Shown: positions 36,231 to 45,090, counted from the stretch's first letter. The stretch: 64,000 nucleotides of DNA from UBA11524 sp051883695 (GCA_051883695.1 JBJEUF010000060.1:109752-173751), one strand, 5' to 3'. Notes: generated by a model from the letters alone, not told the origin. Numbers and translations are program-made.

Positions 36231-36317
36231 CTTCCGCAAAAGCGAGGAGGGGGCTTTCCGATCGCCCCCTCCACCCCTCCGGCCGCATTCATGTTTGCTT
36301 TCCGTTTTGAAGGAGGT
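36231..36317 (-). repeat. Intergenic repeat A, copy 2 (inverted)
   Basis: Reverse-complement copy of 24881-24967, here with a perfect 9-bp stem (GGAGGGGGC with GCCCCCTCC). Its edge lies 25 nt upstream of the -35 box at 36343, the same distance as in copy 1. The remainder of 36160-36230 shows nothing else. Confidence 0.85.
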
Positions 36318-36342
36318 CCCCCCGCACGGGTTCGTTCCACCC

Positions 36343-36371
36343 TTGACATAAATTGTGACGGGACATATAAT
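36343..36371 (+). promoter_or_regulatory. Consensus sigma-A promoter of the cobK-like gene
   Basis: TTGACA (36343-36348), 17-nt spacer, TATAAT (36366-36371), both perfect consensus hexamers. The leader is about 70 nt, too short for a cobalamin riboswitch. Confidence 0.85.
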
Positions 36372-36446
36372 AGGAATAGTCCCGACCCAATCATTCGCCC
36401 GCCGCATGGTGCGGCTGCAGGGCATCAAGTGAATGGAGTGGATCCG

Positions 36447-37139
36447 ATGGAACGAGTCCTGATCTTCGGCGACACGCCGGAAAGCCGCAGCATCGCAAGA
36501 ATGCTGCGCCAGCGCGGGCGGCAGGTGGTCATCAGCGTCACCTCCGAATATTCGCGCTCCCTGCTGCCGCCCGGAACGATGTGTCACGTCGGCAAGCTGG
36601 ACGCAGACGCCATGCGCAGGTTGATCCGCGAGATCGCGCCGCACCGCATCATTGACGCAACCCACCCCTATGCCATCCTGGCCCGGCAGAACATCGAAAA
36701 GGCCGCCCGGGAGCTTGGGCTGCCCTGTGACCGCGTCCAATTCAGCAACATCGAGGATGCCTGGCGCGACAGCGTGGAATGGGCCGACACGCACGAGACC
36801 CTCATCGGCGCCATACAGCGCGAAAAGGGCAACATGCTCCTGTGCATCGGGCACGATCCGCTCCTGCCGCTCCCGGCGGACGCGGATATGAGCCGCCTGT
36901 ACCCCTGCATCCTGCCCGTACCCGAAACCGTGGCCGCCTGCCTTGCCATGGGCTATCCCATGACCAACATCATCGCCATGAACAGCCCCTATTCCCGCAC
37001 GCTGACCGTAGCGCTCTATGAGGATAAAAACATCGCCAGCGTCGTCATCCGCGATGCCACGGACAAGAGCTATCTGCACGATATGGTCGTTCCCGCGCTG
37101 GAGCGCGGCATCCACGTCGTGATGTACGGACGGAAATGA
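36447..37139 (+). CDS. Precorrin-6A reductase-like protein (CobK/CbiJ family)
   Basis: NAD(P)H-dependent reductase family of cobalamin synthesis, 230 residues. Family marks are the N-terminal FGDTPESRSIARML, VTSEYSRSL, the IDATHPYA motif and C-terminal IASVVIRDATDKSY. GGAG precedes ATG 36447; an 81-codon upstream extension runs through repeat A and the promoter and is rejected. No other corrin gene lies in the window, so it is either an outlying pathway member or an orphan used for something else. Confidence 0.75.
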   Translation: MERVLIFGDTPESRSIARMLRQRGRQVVISVTSEYSRSLLPPGTMCHVGKLDADAMRRLIREIAPHRIIDATHPYAILARQNIEKAARELGLPCDRVQFSNIEDAWRDSVEWADTHETLIGAIQREKGNMLLCIGHDPLLPLPADADMSRLYPCILPVPETVAACLAMGYPMTNIIAMNSPYSRTLTVALYEDKNIASVVIRDATDKSYLHDMVVPALERGIHVVMYGRK

Positions 37140-37191
37140 ACACATCTCCACACAGAGCATTGGGCTTTGTGTGGTTTTGCTTGTTTATACG

Positions 37192-37344
37192 AATTCTCAT
37201 TAAAGATGTTACACCGAGCACAGTGAATTTCTCGTTCTGGCATAGCTGAGTGAAGCGAGGCGTTGCTTACAGCACGCACAGCGGAACGAAGCAAAGCCAG
37301 AGCGTTAAAGGCGCTGTGCGAATATAACATCTTTTTTGAGAATT
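37192..37344. repeat. Palindromic intergenic repeat B, copy 1
   Basis: About 153 bp with 20-bp terminal arms that match at 18 positions when inverted (AATTCTCATTAAAGATGTTA and TAACATCTTTTTTGAGAATT). Further complementary blocks inside let it fold into one long imperfect hairpin. It lies between convergent gene ends and encodes no transposase, so it is MITE-like or REP-like. Confidence 0.75.
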
Positions 37345-37384
37345 AGGATTAGCCTTGAGCACGAGCCCGCTGATCAACCGCGCA

Positions 37385-37416
37385 AAGGGAGCCGCCCACC
37401 TTCGGGCAGCTCCCTT
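37385..37416. other. Hairpin in the convergent cobK/regulator interval
   Basis: AAGGGAGC, one mismatch, GCCC pair with GGGC and GCTCCCTT around a short loop. No T-run follows on either strand, so terminator function is uncertain. The rest of 37345-37541 shows nothing else. Confidence 0.35.
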
Positions 37417-37541
37417 CCTGTATGGCAGACCTTCTTCACACGGTCCGGCGAAGTTTCCTTCCCTGCATGGGAGGTTTGGCGCGCAGTCAATCGCCAAAAC
37501 GCCGTTCATCCATGGGGGGAAACGGTCAAGCCATGGAGATA

Positions 37542-38150
37542 TCATGACCTCCGGACAGGTTTCCTGCGCACCTCATGGAAAAACAGGCCATCCCTGTTGC
37601 AGTAGAAGTAGATGCGCTTCAGGCCGCGCGCCTTGACCCTTGCCTCCGCCGCACCCTCCGGGTAGAGCTTTGTCATCTGCAGCCCATCCGAGGAGAGCGC
37701 CGCGATGAAGGAAATGTAGTGCGCTTTGGTCATATCGTGCTCGATGCGCACGAAGTACTCATCCTCCACGCTCTCCAGGGTAATTTCATGCCGGGCATCC
37801 GCATCCTCCGCCTGCGCGGGCGTGAGCAGCACGCCATGGCAATGGATCACCGCCTCGCCCATGCAGTGGATCACGTTCCCGCACACAGGGCAGACATAGA
37901 ACTTCGACCGCATCATGTTGGCCGATACGTTCAGGTTGCTCACCGCTCTGCCGGAGAGGAGCTCCGCGACGGACACGCCAAAGACATTGGCAATGGGCTC
38001 CAGGAGCGAAATGTCCGGATAGCCCTTCGCGTTTTCCCACTTGGAAACCGTCTTGTCCGACACATACAGCCTTTCGGCCAGCTCGGCCTGCGTCAGGCCC
38101 TTCTTTTCGCGCAGCTCCCGGATGATCGTTCCTGTTACATATTGGTTCAT
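37542..38150 (-). CDS. XRE-family regulator fused to a superoxide-reductase-like domain
   Basis: Probable DNA-binding regulator of 202 residues. Residues 8-63 are a classic helix-turn-helix (IIRELREKKGLTQAELAERL, then VSDKTVSKWENAKGYPD). The rest resembles desulfoferrodoxin/neelaredoxin: FYVCPVCGNVIHC, IEHDMTKAHYISFI and YFYCNRDGLFF. Superoxide reductases usually have C-N-x-H-G in the last motif; here the His position reads Asp, so the iron site may be altered and used for sensing. AAGGAGG precedes ATG 38150, and it has its own promoter. Confidence 0.82.
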   Translation of the reverse strand: MNQYVTGTIIRELREKKGLTQAELAERLYVSDKTVSKWENAKGYPDISLLEPIANVFGVSVAELLSGRAVSNLNVSANMMRSKFYVCPVCGNVIHCMGEAVIHCHGVLLTPAQAEDADARHEITLESVEDEYFVRIEHDMTKAHYISFIAALSSDGLQMTKLYPEGAAEARVKARGLKRIYFYCNRDGLFFHEVRRKPVRRS

Positions 38151-38173
38151 ACCTGATTCCTCCTTGCATGAAC

Positions 38174-38202
38174 ATCATATATGAAAACCGGATGACAATC
38201 AA
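38174..38202 (-). promoter_or_regulatory. Promoter of the XRE regulator
   Basis: TTGATT (38202-38197), 17-nt spacer, TATGAT (38179-38174) on the minus strand. Confidence 0.55.
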
Positions 38203-38220
38203 CCTACGCAGAGTAGAGCG

Positions 38221-38649
38221 TCAGGAGGGCTTCACGACGCCCTTGACCAGCAGCAGGTTCCCGTACTGCCGTTCTTCTCCCGTCTGGATGACGGCATAGG
38301 CCTGCCTTGCCCGCTCGTAAAACGCAAACCGCTCGATCCGGCCCAGCTCCACGCCCGTAAGCTCCCGATAAACCTGCCACACCTCCGGCTCCGGCATCCC
38401 CCTGACCTGATCGCTTTGCGTCAGCGCCATGACACAGGCAGGCGCCTCCACATAGGTGTCCAGCGGAAACAGCGGCAGCAGCGCCTCCAGCAGCTGTCCT
38501 CCGTCCACGCCCGGCAGGCGGATGAGCCGTCTGGCCACCGTCTCCGCCGGGAAGTTGGCGTCCGCAATCACCATCTCATCGCCATGGCCCATATCACACA
38601 GGATCTTAAGCACATCGCCCGTCAGGAGCCTGCTGATGCCTTGCAGCAT
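38221..38649 (-). CDS. fucU: RbsD/FucU-family mutarotase, probably L-fucose mutarotase
   Basis: Interconverts sugar anomers before kinase or isomerase action. The 142-residue protein matches FucU in length and in IADANFPAETVA, the PLFPLDTYVE segment, a FAFYERARQAYAVIQTGE segment and YGNLLLVKGVV at the C-terminus. GAGGAA lies just before ATG 38649; the 58-codon extension upstream overlaps the end of the ATPase gene in another frame. It follows the sugar ABC transporter ATPase after a hairpin. Together with fkp it suggests that the organism handles L-fucose. Confidence 0.88.
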   Translation of the reverse strand: MLQGISRLLTGDVLKILCDMGHGDEMVIADANFPAETVARRLIRLPGVDGGQLLEALLPLFPLDTYVEAPACVMALTQSDQVRGMPEPEVWQVYRELTGVELGRIERFAFYERARQAYAVIQTGEERQYGNLLLVKGVVKPS

Positions 38650-38670
38650 ATACGTTCCTCCTTGCATCAA

Positions 38671-38704
38671 GGGCTGCCGCAGCCTTCTTATGCCGCGGCA
38701 GCCC
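38671..38704 (-). terminator. Hairpin between the transporter ATPase and fucU
   Basis: Perfect 10-bp stem GGGCTGCCGC/GCGGCAGCCC with a 14-nt loop, followed on the minus strand by TTGATGC rather than a strong T-run. It may be an attenuator or processing site that lowers fucU expression. Confidence 0.5.
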
Positions 38705-38722
38705 AGAGTTCCCATGTATGAA

Positions 38723-39850
<1,128 letters not shown>

Positions 39851-39904
39851 ATTCGTTTCCTCCTCATAGTCGGACTTCTCTCGTCGGGCAAAGGCGCAAT
39901 GAAG

Positions 39905-41083
39905 TTACCCCTTCACGGCGCCGCCGGTCACGCCCTCGACATAGTACTTCTGCAGCGCCATGAACAGCGAGGTGATCGGAATCGCCACCAGCACGCCGCC
40001 GGCACAGAAGCGGGTGAAGTAGCCCTGATAGTCATTGGTGTTGACCCAGCGGTACAGACCAACAGCCACGTTGTAGCTGGCCTTGTGTCCAAAGGCGACA
40101 TAGGATGCGAATACATAGTCGCCCCAGGGCCCCATGAAAGCCATCAGAATGGTATAGATGACGATGGGCTTGGCCATGGGCATGATGATCTTGAGGAAAA
40201 CCTGGAAGCGCGTGGCGCCATCAATCCGGGCGGATTCATCCAGGGACTTCGGGATGGTGTCGAAGAAGCCCTTGGAGATGTAGTAGCCCATGCCGGAGGA
40301 GGCGCAGGAAATCAGGATCAGGCCCGGGATCGCGCCCGCCTGGGTCAGCCCCAGGAGCTTGAGCAGGTAGTAGAGCACGATCATCGTCAGGAAGCCGGGG
40401 AACATGCCCAGCGTCAGGCAGACGTTCATCCACAGCTTGCGGCCCTTGAAGCGCATACGGCTCAGGGAGTAGGACACGCTCAGCACCATCAGGGTCTGAA
40501 TCACCGCGCAGAACAGGGCGATGGTCAGGGTGTTGATGAACCAGCGGACGAAGTCGCAGTTGCTGGAATCGACGCAGCGCATGAAGTTGATCAGCGTCAG
40601 CAATGCAAAGACAAGTAACGCAGGCTTCATGTTATTTCGGAGTTTATCCCAGTTATTCTTGGGTTGCTCCAGGTTGTTCTTTGGTTTACGCAGCAAACAG
40701 GCTGCAATTGCCAATACGCCAATGTCATTGGTGATGATCGTAATCAGGACGGCAGTCGCGTCCTTGCCGAGCATGGTCAGGGAAACCTTCACGCCCTCGA
40801 ACAGGAACGCGTAGTTGTCCCATGAGAAATGCTTGGGCACAATGTAGTTAACCATGCCGCCAGCCTCCGTCGCATAGGAGCGGAAGGACTGGAGCACCAG
40901 GAACACGAACGGCGCCAGCCAGATGATCGACATCAGGATGAGGATGGTGTAAATGCCGGCGTTCACCCGTTTTTCGTGTCCCTTCTTGGAGCGGAGCTTC
41001 TTATCGGGCTTCACTTCCCGGAGCACGCCCTTCTCTTCGTCAACAATGACATCGACTTCCGGAATGTTTATCTGCTTTGCCAT
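39905..41083 (-). CDS. Sugar ABC transporter permease, MalG-like with an extra insertion
   Basis: Inner-membrane permease of 392 residues, about 100 longer than ordinary MalG. The C-terminal EAA loop (SLDESARIDGATRFQVFLKI) contacts the ATPase. The usual DNYAFLF segment and the FVRWFINTLTIA segment, adjacent in most MalG proteins, are separated here by about 80 residues. The insert has two extra hydrophobic stretches and a repetitive LRKPKNNLEQPKNNWDKLRN motif, and its DNA (about 40580-40760) is AT-richer than its surroundings. It starts at the malF stop codon (1-bp overlap at 41083). Confidence 0.88.
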   Translation of the reverse strand: MAKQINIPEVDVIVDEEKGVLREVKPDKKLRSKKGHEKRVNAGIYTILILMSIIWLAPFVFLVLQSFRSYATEAGGMVNYIVPKHFSWDNYAFLFEGVKVSLTMLGKDATAVLITIITNDIGVLAIAACLLRKPKNNLEQPKNNWDKLRNNMKPALLVFALLTLINFMRCVDSSNCDFVRWFINTLTIALFCAVIQTLMVLSVSYSLSRMRFKGRKLWMNVCLTLGMFPGFLTMIVLYYLLKLLGLTQAGAIPGLILISCASSGMGYYISKGFFDTIPKSLDESARIDGATRFQVFLKIIMPMAKPIVIYTILMAFMGPWGDYVFASYVAFGHKASYNVAVGLYRWVNTNDYQGYFTRFCAGGVLVAIPITSLFMALQKYYVEGVTGGAVKG

Positions 41084-42819
41084 TACTGGAAATCCTCCTC
41101 ATTCTTGACCGACGGGATCATATTGTAGACGATCAGGTTGATGACCGCGCAGACCACGAACACCAGGATGCCCATGACAGCCGCCAGCTTGTAGTTGCTG
41201 TCGGTGACGGTCATCTTGTACAGCCAGGTGATGAGCAGGTCGGTGCTGCCGGCGTTGCCCGCCAGACCGACGGACAGGGGCTTGCCCTGGCTGAGCAGGT
41301 AGATGACGTTGAAGTTGTTGATGTTGCCCGTAAAGCTGGTCAGCAGGTAGGGACCGGTGACGAAAAGCATGTAGGGCAGGGTGATCTTCATGTAAGTCTG
41401 GAAGGCGTTCGCACCGTCGATGCGAGCGGACTCATACAGATCTGCGGGGATGTTCATCAGGATACCGGTGGCAATCAACATCAGGTAGGGAATGCCGATC
41501 CAGATATTGATGCCGATGATGGTGCACTTGGCCCAGGTGGCGTTGGTCCAGAAGGGTAGGGGCTCCTTGATCCAGCCCCAGTTCATGAGGGTGCTGTTCA
41601 CCAGTCCGTCCGCCGCGAACATCTTGGAGACGTACAGCAGGCTGATGAACTGCGGAATGGCGATGGTCATGACCAGGATGGTACGCCACAGCTTCTTGAA
41701 CCTGATTCCCTTCTTGTTGATCATGATGGCGACCAGCATTCCCAGGAAGTAGTTCAGGAACGTCGCGAAGAAAGCCCAGATGAGCGTCCAGAGCAGCACC
41801 TGCCTGAAGGTGTTTGCCATGGAGGGCGTCTGCACGAAGGTCAAGCCGGTGATGGCCATCTCCACCGGATCGCCCGCGTCGCCATACACGGTGATTTCGC
41901 CGGTCTTGTCGCCATGATCGGTCAGGCTGAACTCACCGGAGCCGTCGGCAATCAGGGCCACGGCAGCGCTGGCGGCCTCCTTGTCGGCGGTTTTGGCGGT
42001 GAGGATATCGCCATCGCGGGCGGTGATGGTCATGGTGACCGTACCGTCCGCGTTCTCCTGTACCGCGATGGTCATGGGAGATTCCTGCACCGTCAGCAGG
42101 GTGTTGAAGTTATCCAGGCCGACCCAGGTAAAGAGCTTGCCCGGCGGTTGGTGGGTGTTGTCATAATTGGTGAAGGCCACCAGAATCATGAAGATGATGG
42201 GCAGGATGGTGAAGAAGGTCACGCCCAGGGTCGGGAGCGCCAGCAGGGTCTTGTGGAACTGGCTGTCCAGCAGATCATGCATATCCTGCCGGGCGGTCTT
42301 GAGCTTCCTGCCGGAAGAGAGGTACTGCTGCGCGAGCTTGTTCTGCTTCACGTTCAGCCGCCAGGTGTAAAGGAACGCGAGGATGAAGAAGATGGTCAGC
42401 ACGCCGTAGAGCATGATGAGGAAGGAATTATCGCCGTAAATCGTCTTACGGCCTTCCTTGCGGGTTTCCACCGTGCCCAGCGTCGCCAGCTTCGCCACGT
42501 AGGAACCGCCGAAGCAGAACAGGTACACATTGAAAACCGTCTGGAACACGAAAAAGAGGATGCCGCGCAGCCATTGTCCGCGGGCGCAGGAGCCAAAGCC
42601 CATCACCACATAGGAAACGCGGGTTTTCCAGTCGCCCTTGCGGAAGGTATCGAAGATGTCGTACAGCTCCCTGCCCACACCCTTGAAGAGACCCATAAAC
42701 CATCCGATGAGCCCCTTGAACGCGTTCAGGATGGATTTGGGCAGGTTCACCAGGAAGCGGCGGAGCTTGTACAGGAACTTTTGAGGGCCATTGAGGCGCA
42801 GAAATTCCAAATCCGTCAT
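41083..42819 (-). CDS. Sugar ABC transporter permease, MalF-like
   Basis: Large permease of 578 residues. A charged, amphipathic N-terminal region (1-70) and several spans come first. A large external loop rich in beta-type sequence (about 230-335, QENADGTVTMTITARDG) recalls the P2 loop of MalF. The transport core contains the EAA motif YESARIDGANAFQTYMKI. It is preceded by two hairpins after malE. With MalE, MalG and the ATPase it forms an oligosaccharide importer, either for maltodextrin or for galacto-oligosaccharide given the amylase and galactanase nearby. Confidence 0.88.
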   Translation of the reverse strand: MTDLEFLRLNGPQKFLYKLRRFLVNLPKSILNAFKGLIGWFMGLFKGVGRELYDIFDTFRKGDWKTRVSYVVMGFGSCARGQWLRGILFFVFQTVFNVYLFCFGGSYVAKLATLGTVETRKEGRKTIYGDNSFLIMLYGVLTIFFILAFLYTWRLNVKQNKLAQQYLSSGRKLKTARQDMHDLLDSQFHKTLLALPTLGVTFFTILPIIFMILVAFTNYDNTHQPPGKLFTWVGLDNFNTLLTVQESPMTIAVQENADGTVTMTITARDGDILTAKTADKEAASAAVALIADGSGEFSLTDHGDKTGEITVYGDAGDPVEMAITGLTFVQTPSMANTFRQVLLWTLIWAFFATFLNYFLGMLVAIMINKKGIRFKKLWRTILVMTIAIPQFISLLYVSKMFAADGLVNSTLMNWGWIKEPLPFWTNATWAKCTIIGINIWIGIPYLMLIATGILMNIPADLYESARIDGANAFQTYMKITLPYMLFVTGPYLLTSFTGNINNFNVIYLLSQGKPLSVGLAGNAGSTDLLITWLYKMTVTDSNYKLAAVMGILVFVVCAVINLIVYNMIPSVKNEEDFQ

Positions 42820-42863
42820 GCTTTCACCAACCTTTGCCTGTTGTAGAGAAAATCGTCCTTCGT

Positions 42864-42913
42864 GTCAACCACACGCGAAGCGGCAGAAGCATTTCACCTC
42901 GCGTGTGGCTGAC
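42864..42913 (-). other. 15-bp stem-loop in the malE-malF intergenic region
   Basis: GTCAGCCACACGCGA pairs with TCGCGTGTGGTTGAC (one G-U). It lies on the transcript between malE and malF, where such structures often stabilise the upstream binding-protein message. Confidence 0.55.
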
Positions 42914-42943
42914 AAAACGCCGTTCGCACCATCCATGTGAAAA

Positions 42944-42972
42944 GCGGGCTGGAAGCAATGCCTCCAGCCCGC
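42944..42972 (-). terminator. Attenuating terminator directly after malE
   Basis: GCGGGCTGGA pairs with TCCAGCCCGC, followed on the minus strand by TTTTC. It begins 12 nt past the malE stop. Partial read-through would give more binding protein than permease. Confidence 0.65.
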
Positions 42973-42984
42973 ATGAGGCTTGAA

Positions 42985-44187
42985 TTACTTGACGTAGGAA
43001 CCGGCAGTCGCCTGGAAGTTGTTCAGAACGTCCAGCAGCTCCGCATCGGTGGCGTTGTCCAGCTTGTCAGCCAGAATGTCGTCGCCCAGAGCGGTTGCCA
43101 GCGTCCAGTACTCACCGGGGTACTGACCCTGGGGCACGCAGAAGTTCAGCTGCGCAGCCAGAGCGGACAGAGCGATGTCAGCCTTCACAGCATCGGACTG
43201 CTGAGCCGCCAGGTTGGAGGGACCCCAGCCAACCGCCTCGAAACGAGCGGTCTGCACAGCACCGGAGGACAGGTACAGCGCCAGCGCGTCGCAGGCAGCC
43301 AGCTTGGCCTCATCGGTCTGAGGCTTCACGCCCAGCATCTTGAAGCCGCCGAAACCGCCCAGCTGATAGCCGTCGATGGTGGGCAGCTTCGCAGCGGCAT
43401 AGTTCTCGCCCAGGATGGACTGAACCGCGTTGGCATCCCAGGTGCCGTCGACAATCGCGCCCAGGTTGGTGGCGTTGGAGGCAGAGGAGCCGTTCACGAA
43501 GGCGGGGGACTGAGCCATCTTAATCATGGACTTCAGCGCCTTCACGCCGTTTTCAGAGGCATAGTCGCAGTTCATGGCGACGATGGTGCCCTCATCGTTG
43601 GTTTCATAGGTCAGGGTGCAGCCGGCGCCGAAGAAGAAGGCGGTCTGGTACCAGCCGGAGTTGATCTCCATGTAGAAGTTCTTTCCAGCAGCCTCACAGG
43701 CAGCGAGAACCGCCTCGATGGAGGTAGGATCGGTCACAACGGACTTGTCGTAGTACAGGAAGTAGCCGTTGTCAGAGGTCATGGGATAGGCGTACATGGT
43801 GCCGCCCAGGGTGACAGCCGCCACAGCGCCGCCATCGTTCTCAGCACGGACGATCTCGGCGTTCTCATCCAGCACGACTTCCAGCGCGCCGGCAGCGACC
43901 AGACGGGCCAGCTGATCCTGCGCGAAAACGTACAGGTCGGCACCGGCTTCCACGTCGGTCAGCATGTTGCCGGCAGCGTCGCCCTCGCCCACGGGCTCAA
44001 CCGTCACGGTCATGCCCGCGTACTCGGGGTTGGCAGCCTTGAAGGCTTCGACCTGCGCCTTGGTGAACTCAACCGTCGCCTCGGCAACCCAGATCTTGAT
44101 TTCGCCGTTGTAGCCCTCGGCAGACGCGAAGCTGCACAGGGACAGCATCATCGCCAGCGCCAGAACCAGAGAAAGGATCTTCTTCAT
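42985..44187 (-). CDS. Extracellular sugar-binding protein, MalE-like
   Basis: Binding protein of 400 residues for the ABC importer. It has a signal peptide (MKKILSLVLALAMMLSLCSF, likely cut after ASA) and the SBP family 1 fold: EIKIWVAEATVEFTKAQ, VEAGADLYVFAQDQLARL, GTMYAYPMTSDNGYFLYYDKS. The C-terminal helical part ends in LLDVLNNF. No clear lipobox is seen, which is unusual for a Gram-positive binding protein; the cysteine in LSLCS lacks a small residue before it. Strong promoter and ribosome site (GGAGGA) upstream. Confidence 0.92.
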   Translation of the reverse strand: MKKILSLVLALAMMLSLCSFASAEGYNGEIKIWVAEATVEFTKAQVEAFKAANPEYAGMTVTVEPVGEGDAAGNMLTDVEAGADLYVFAQDQLARLVAAGALEVVLDENAEIVRAENDGGAVAAVTLGGTMYAYPMTSDNGYFLYYDKSVVTDPTSIEAVLAACEAAGKNFYMEINSGWYQTAFFFGAGCTLTYETNDEGTIVAMNCDYASENGVKALKSMIKMAQSPAFVNGSSASNATNLGAIVDGTWDANAVQSILGENYAAAKLPTIDGYQLGGFGGFKMLGVKPQTDEAKLAACDALALYLSSGAVQTARFEAVGWGPSNLAAQQSDAVKADIALSALAAQLNFCVPQGQYPGEYWTLATALGDDILADKLDNATDAELLDVLNNFQATAGSYVK

Positions 44188-44247
44188 GGGATACTCCTCC
44201 TTCAGATAATGCGGTTTTCCGCAGTAAATTGGGAAGGCAGACTCCCC

Positions 44248-44290
44248 GCATCCGTCTGATGCAGACGGATGCGAAAGGGACGTCCCTTTC
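44248..44290 (-). promoter_or_regulatory. Operator-like palindrome and hairpin at the malE transcript start
   Basis: GAAAGGGACGTCCCTTTC (44273-44290) is a perfect 18-bp palindrome a few bases past the transcription start. It is followed by an 11-bp perfect stem GCATCCGTCTG/CAGACGGATGC with a 3-nt loop (44248-44272). Either a repressor operator or tandem RNA hairpins. Confidence 0.5.
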
Positions 44291-44300
44291 CGTTATGGTC

Positions 44301-44329
44301 ATTATATCACCTTTCCCGCCATCCTGCAA
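44301..44329 (-). promoter_or_regulatory. Sigma-A promoter of malE
   Basis: TTGCAG (44329-44324), 17-nt spacer, TATAAT (44306-44301) on the minus strand. Confidence 0.75.
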
Positions 44330-44391
44330 GAGGTTTTCGGTATCGTTTCCATAAAAATTTTTGGTACATATTTCAACCGGAATATTCATGT

Positions 44392-44428
44392 ACCAAAAGA
44401 AGAGCGCCTGCCGCAACGGCAAGCGCTC
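44392..44428 (-). terminator. Terminator of the veg operon
   Basis: GAGCGCTTGCCG pairs with CGGCAGGCGCTC around a 3-nt loop (one mismatch), followed by TTCTTTTGG on the minus strand, 12 nt after the veg stop. Confidence 0.75.
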
Positions 44429-44439
44429 GGAGCGCCGGA

Positions 44440-44703
44440 TCAAGCCCGATCGCTGATCCTGACGCGCTGGGTGATGACATCCGCGTATTGAAAGGCATAC
44501 CGGTGCTGCACGCCGCCTGCGCATTCCTCCACGCAGAAAACGTGCGGGTATACGCCGGTGATGGTCACATCGGAGTCCTGCACCACCTTTGAATGCGGCA
44601 TTGCCACGGTGATGCGGATACGCGGACTGGTTTCATACAGATTGCGGATGTGCTCCCTGACCGTTTCGAGGCTCGGGCCGGGAGCAGAACGGAGCTGTGC
44701 CAT
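44440..44703 (-). CDS. veg: Veg-like protein
   Basis: Small cytoplasmic protein of 87 residues. Its second half matches the Veg family: V-x-GVYPHVFCVEE, then RYAFQYADVITQRV, compared with YPSVF and SYSYADILT in Bacillus subtilis Veg. Veg is known to stimulate biofilm formation in Bacillus; whether that holds here is unknown. It lies 14 bp after a small conserved-looking gene, and the pair has its own promoter and terminator. Confidence 0.75.
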   Translation of the reverse strand: MAQLRSAPGPSLETVREHIRNLYETSPRIRITVAMPHSKVVQDSDVTITGVYPHVFCVEECAGGVQHRYAFQYADVITQRVRISDRA

Positions 44704-44717
44704 GCTGTTCCCTCCGG

Positions 44718-44966
44718 TCAGATGAAGTACTCTTCCACGTCCGCCTTGCCATTGTACTGCTTGCGGACACGCACGATGATGGAGCCGTCCGGCTGCTCAT
44801 CCACGCCGGTGATCTGATGCCGCGTGCCGGTCTTATTCAGCCCGGCTTTGTAGTGCGCCAGTTCGTCGCGGTTCAGCTGCAGCACCTGCGCGGGAGTGAA
44901 GCCCTCCGCTTCCTTCTGGGAGAAAACGAGGGTCTGCATGATACAGGCTGCCTTGATGCGCTTCAT
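44718..44966 (-). CDS. Small hypothetical protein upstream of veg
   Basis: Protein of 82 residues (MKRIKAACIMQTLVF start) with a helical first half and a beta-rich end, GSIIVRVRKQYNGKADVEEYFI. No family recognised. GGAGG precedes the ATG, and codon use matches the neighbours, so it is likely real. It is cotranscribed with veg from the promoter near 45082. Confidence 0.65.
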   Translation of the reverse strand: MKRIKAACIMQTLVFSQKEAEGFTPAQVLQLNRDELAHYKAGLNKTGTRHQITGVDEQPDGSIIVRVRKQYNGKADVEEYFI

Positions 44967-45081
44967 GGTCTACCTCCTTCCGGCCAGATGCGTCACGGCA
45001 GGAGCGATCGACCCTGATTTCGGTGCGGCTTCAGCCGGCTGCCGTCGGCTGCGGGGACGCGGGAAGCACACCTTTGGACAG

Positions 45082-45090
45082 ATTATAGCA
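45082..45090 (-). promoter_or_regulatory. Extended -10 promoter of the small gene and veg
   Basis: TGCTATAAT on the minus strand, with no good -35 but an A/T-rich tract (AAAAATTTT) about 40 nt upstream that could act as an UP element. Confidence 0.55.

Noticed and set aside
36372..36446. Cobalamin riboswitch before the cobK-like gene
   Set aside because: The leader is only about 70 nt and shows no B12-box-like conserved core.
37070..37330. ORF of 86 codons inside repeat B copy 1
   Set aside because: It follows the palindrome arms and has no ribosome site or conserved features.
37385..37416. Terminator for the cobK-like gene
   Set aside because: The stem is strong but has no T-run on either strand, so it is listed only as a hairpin.
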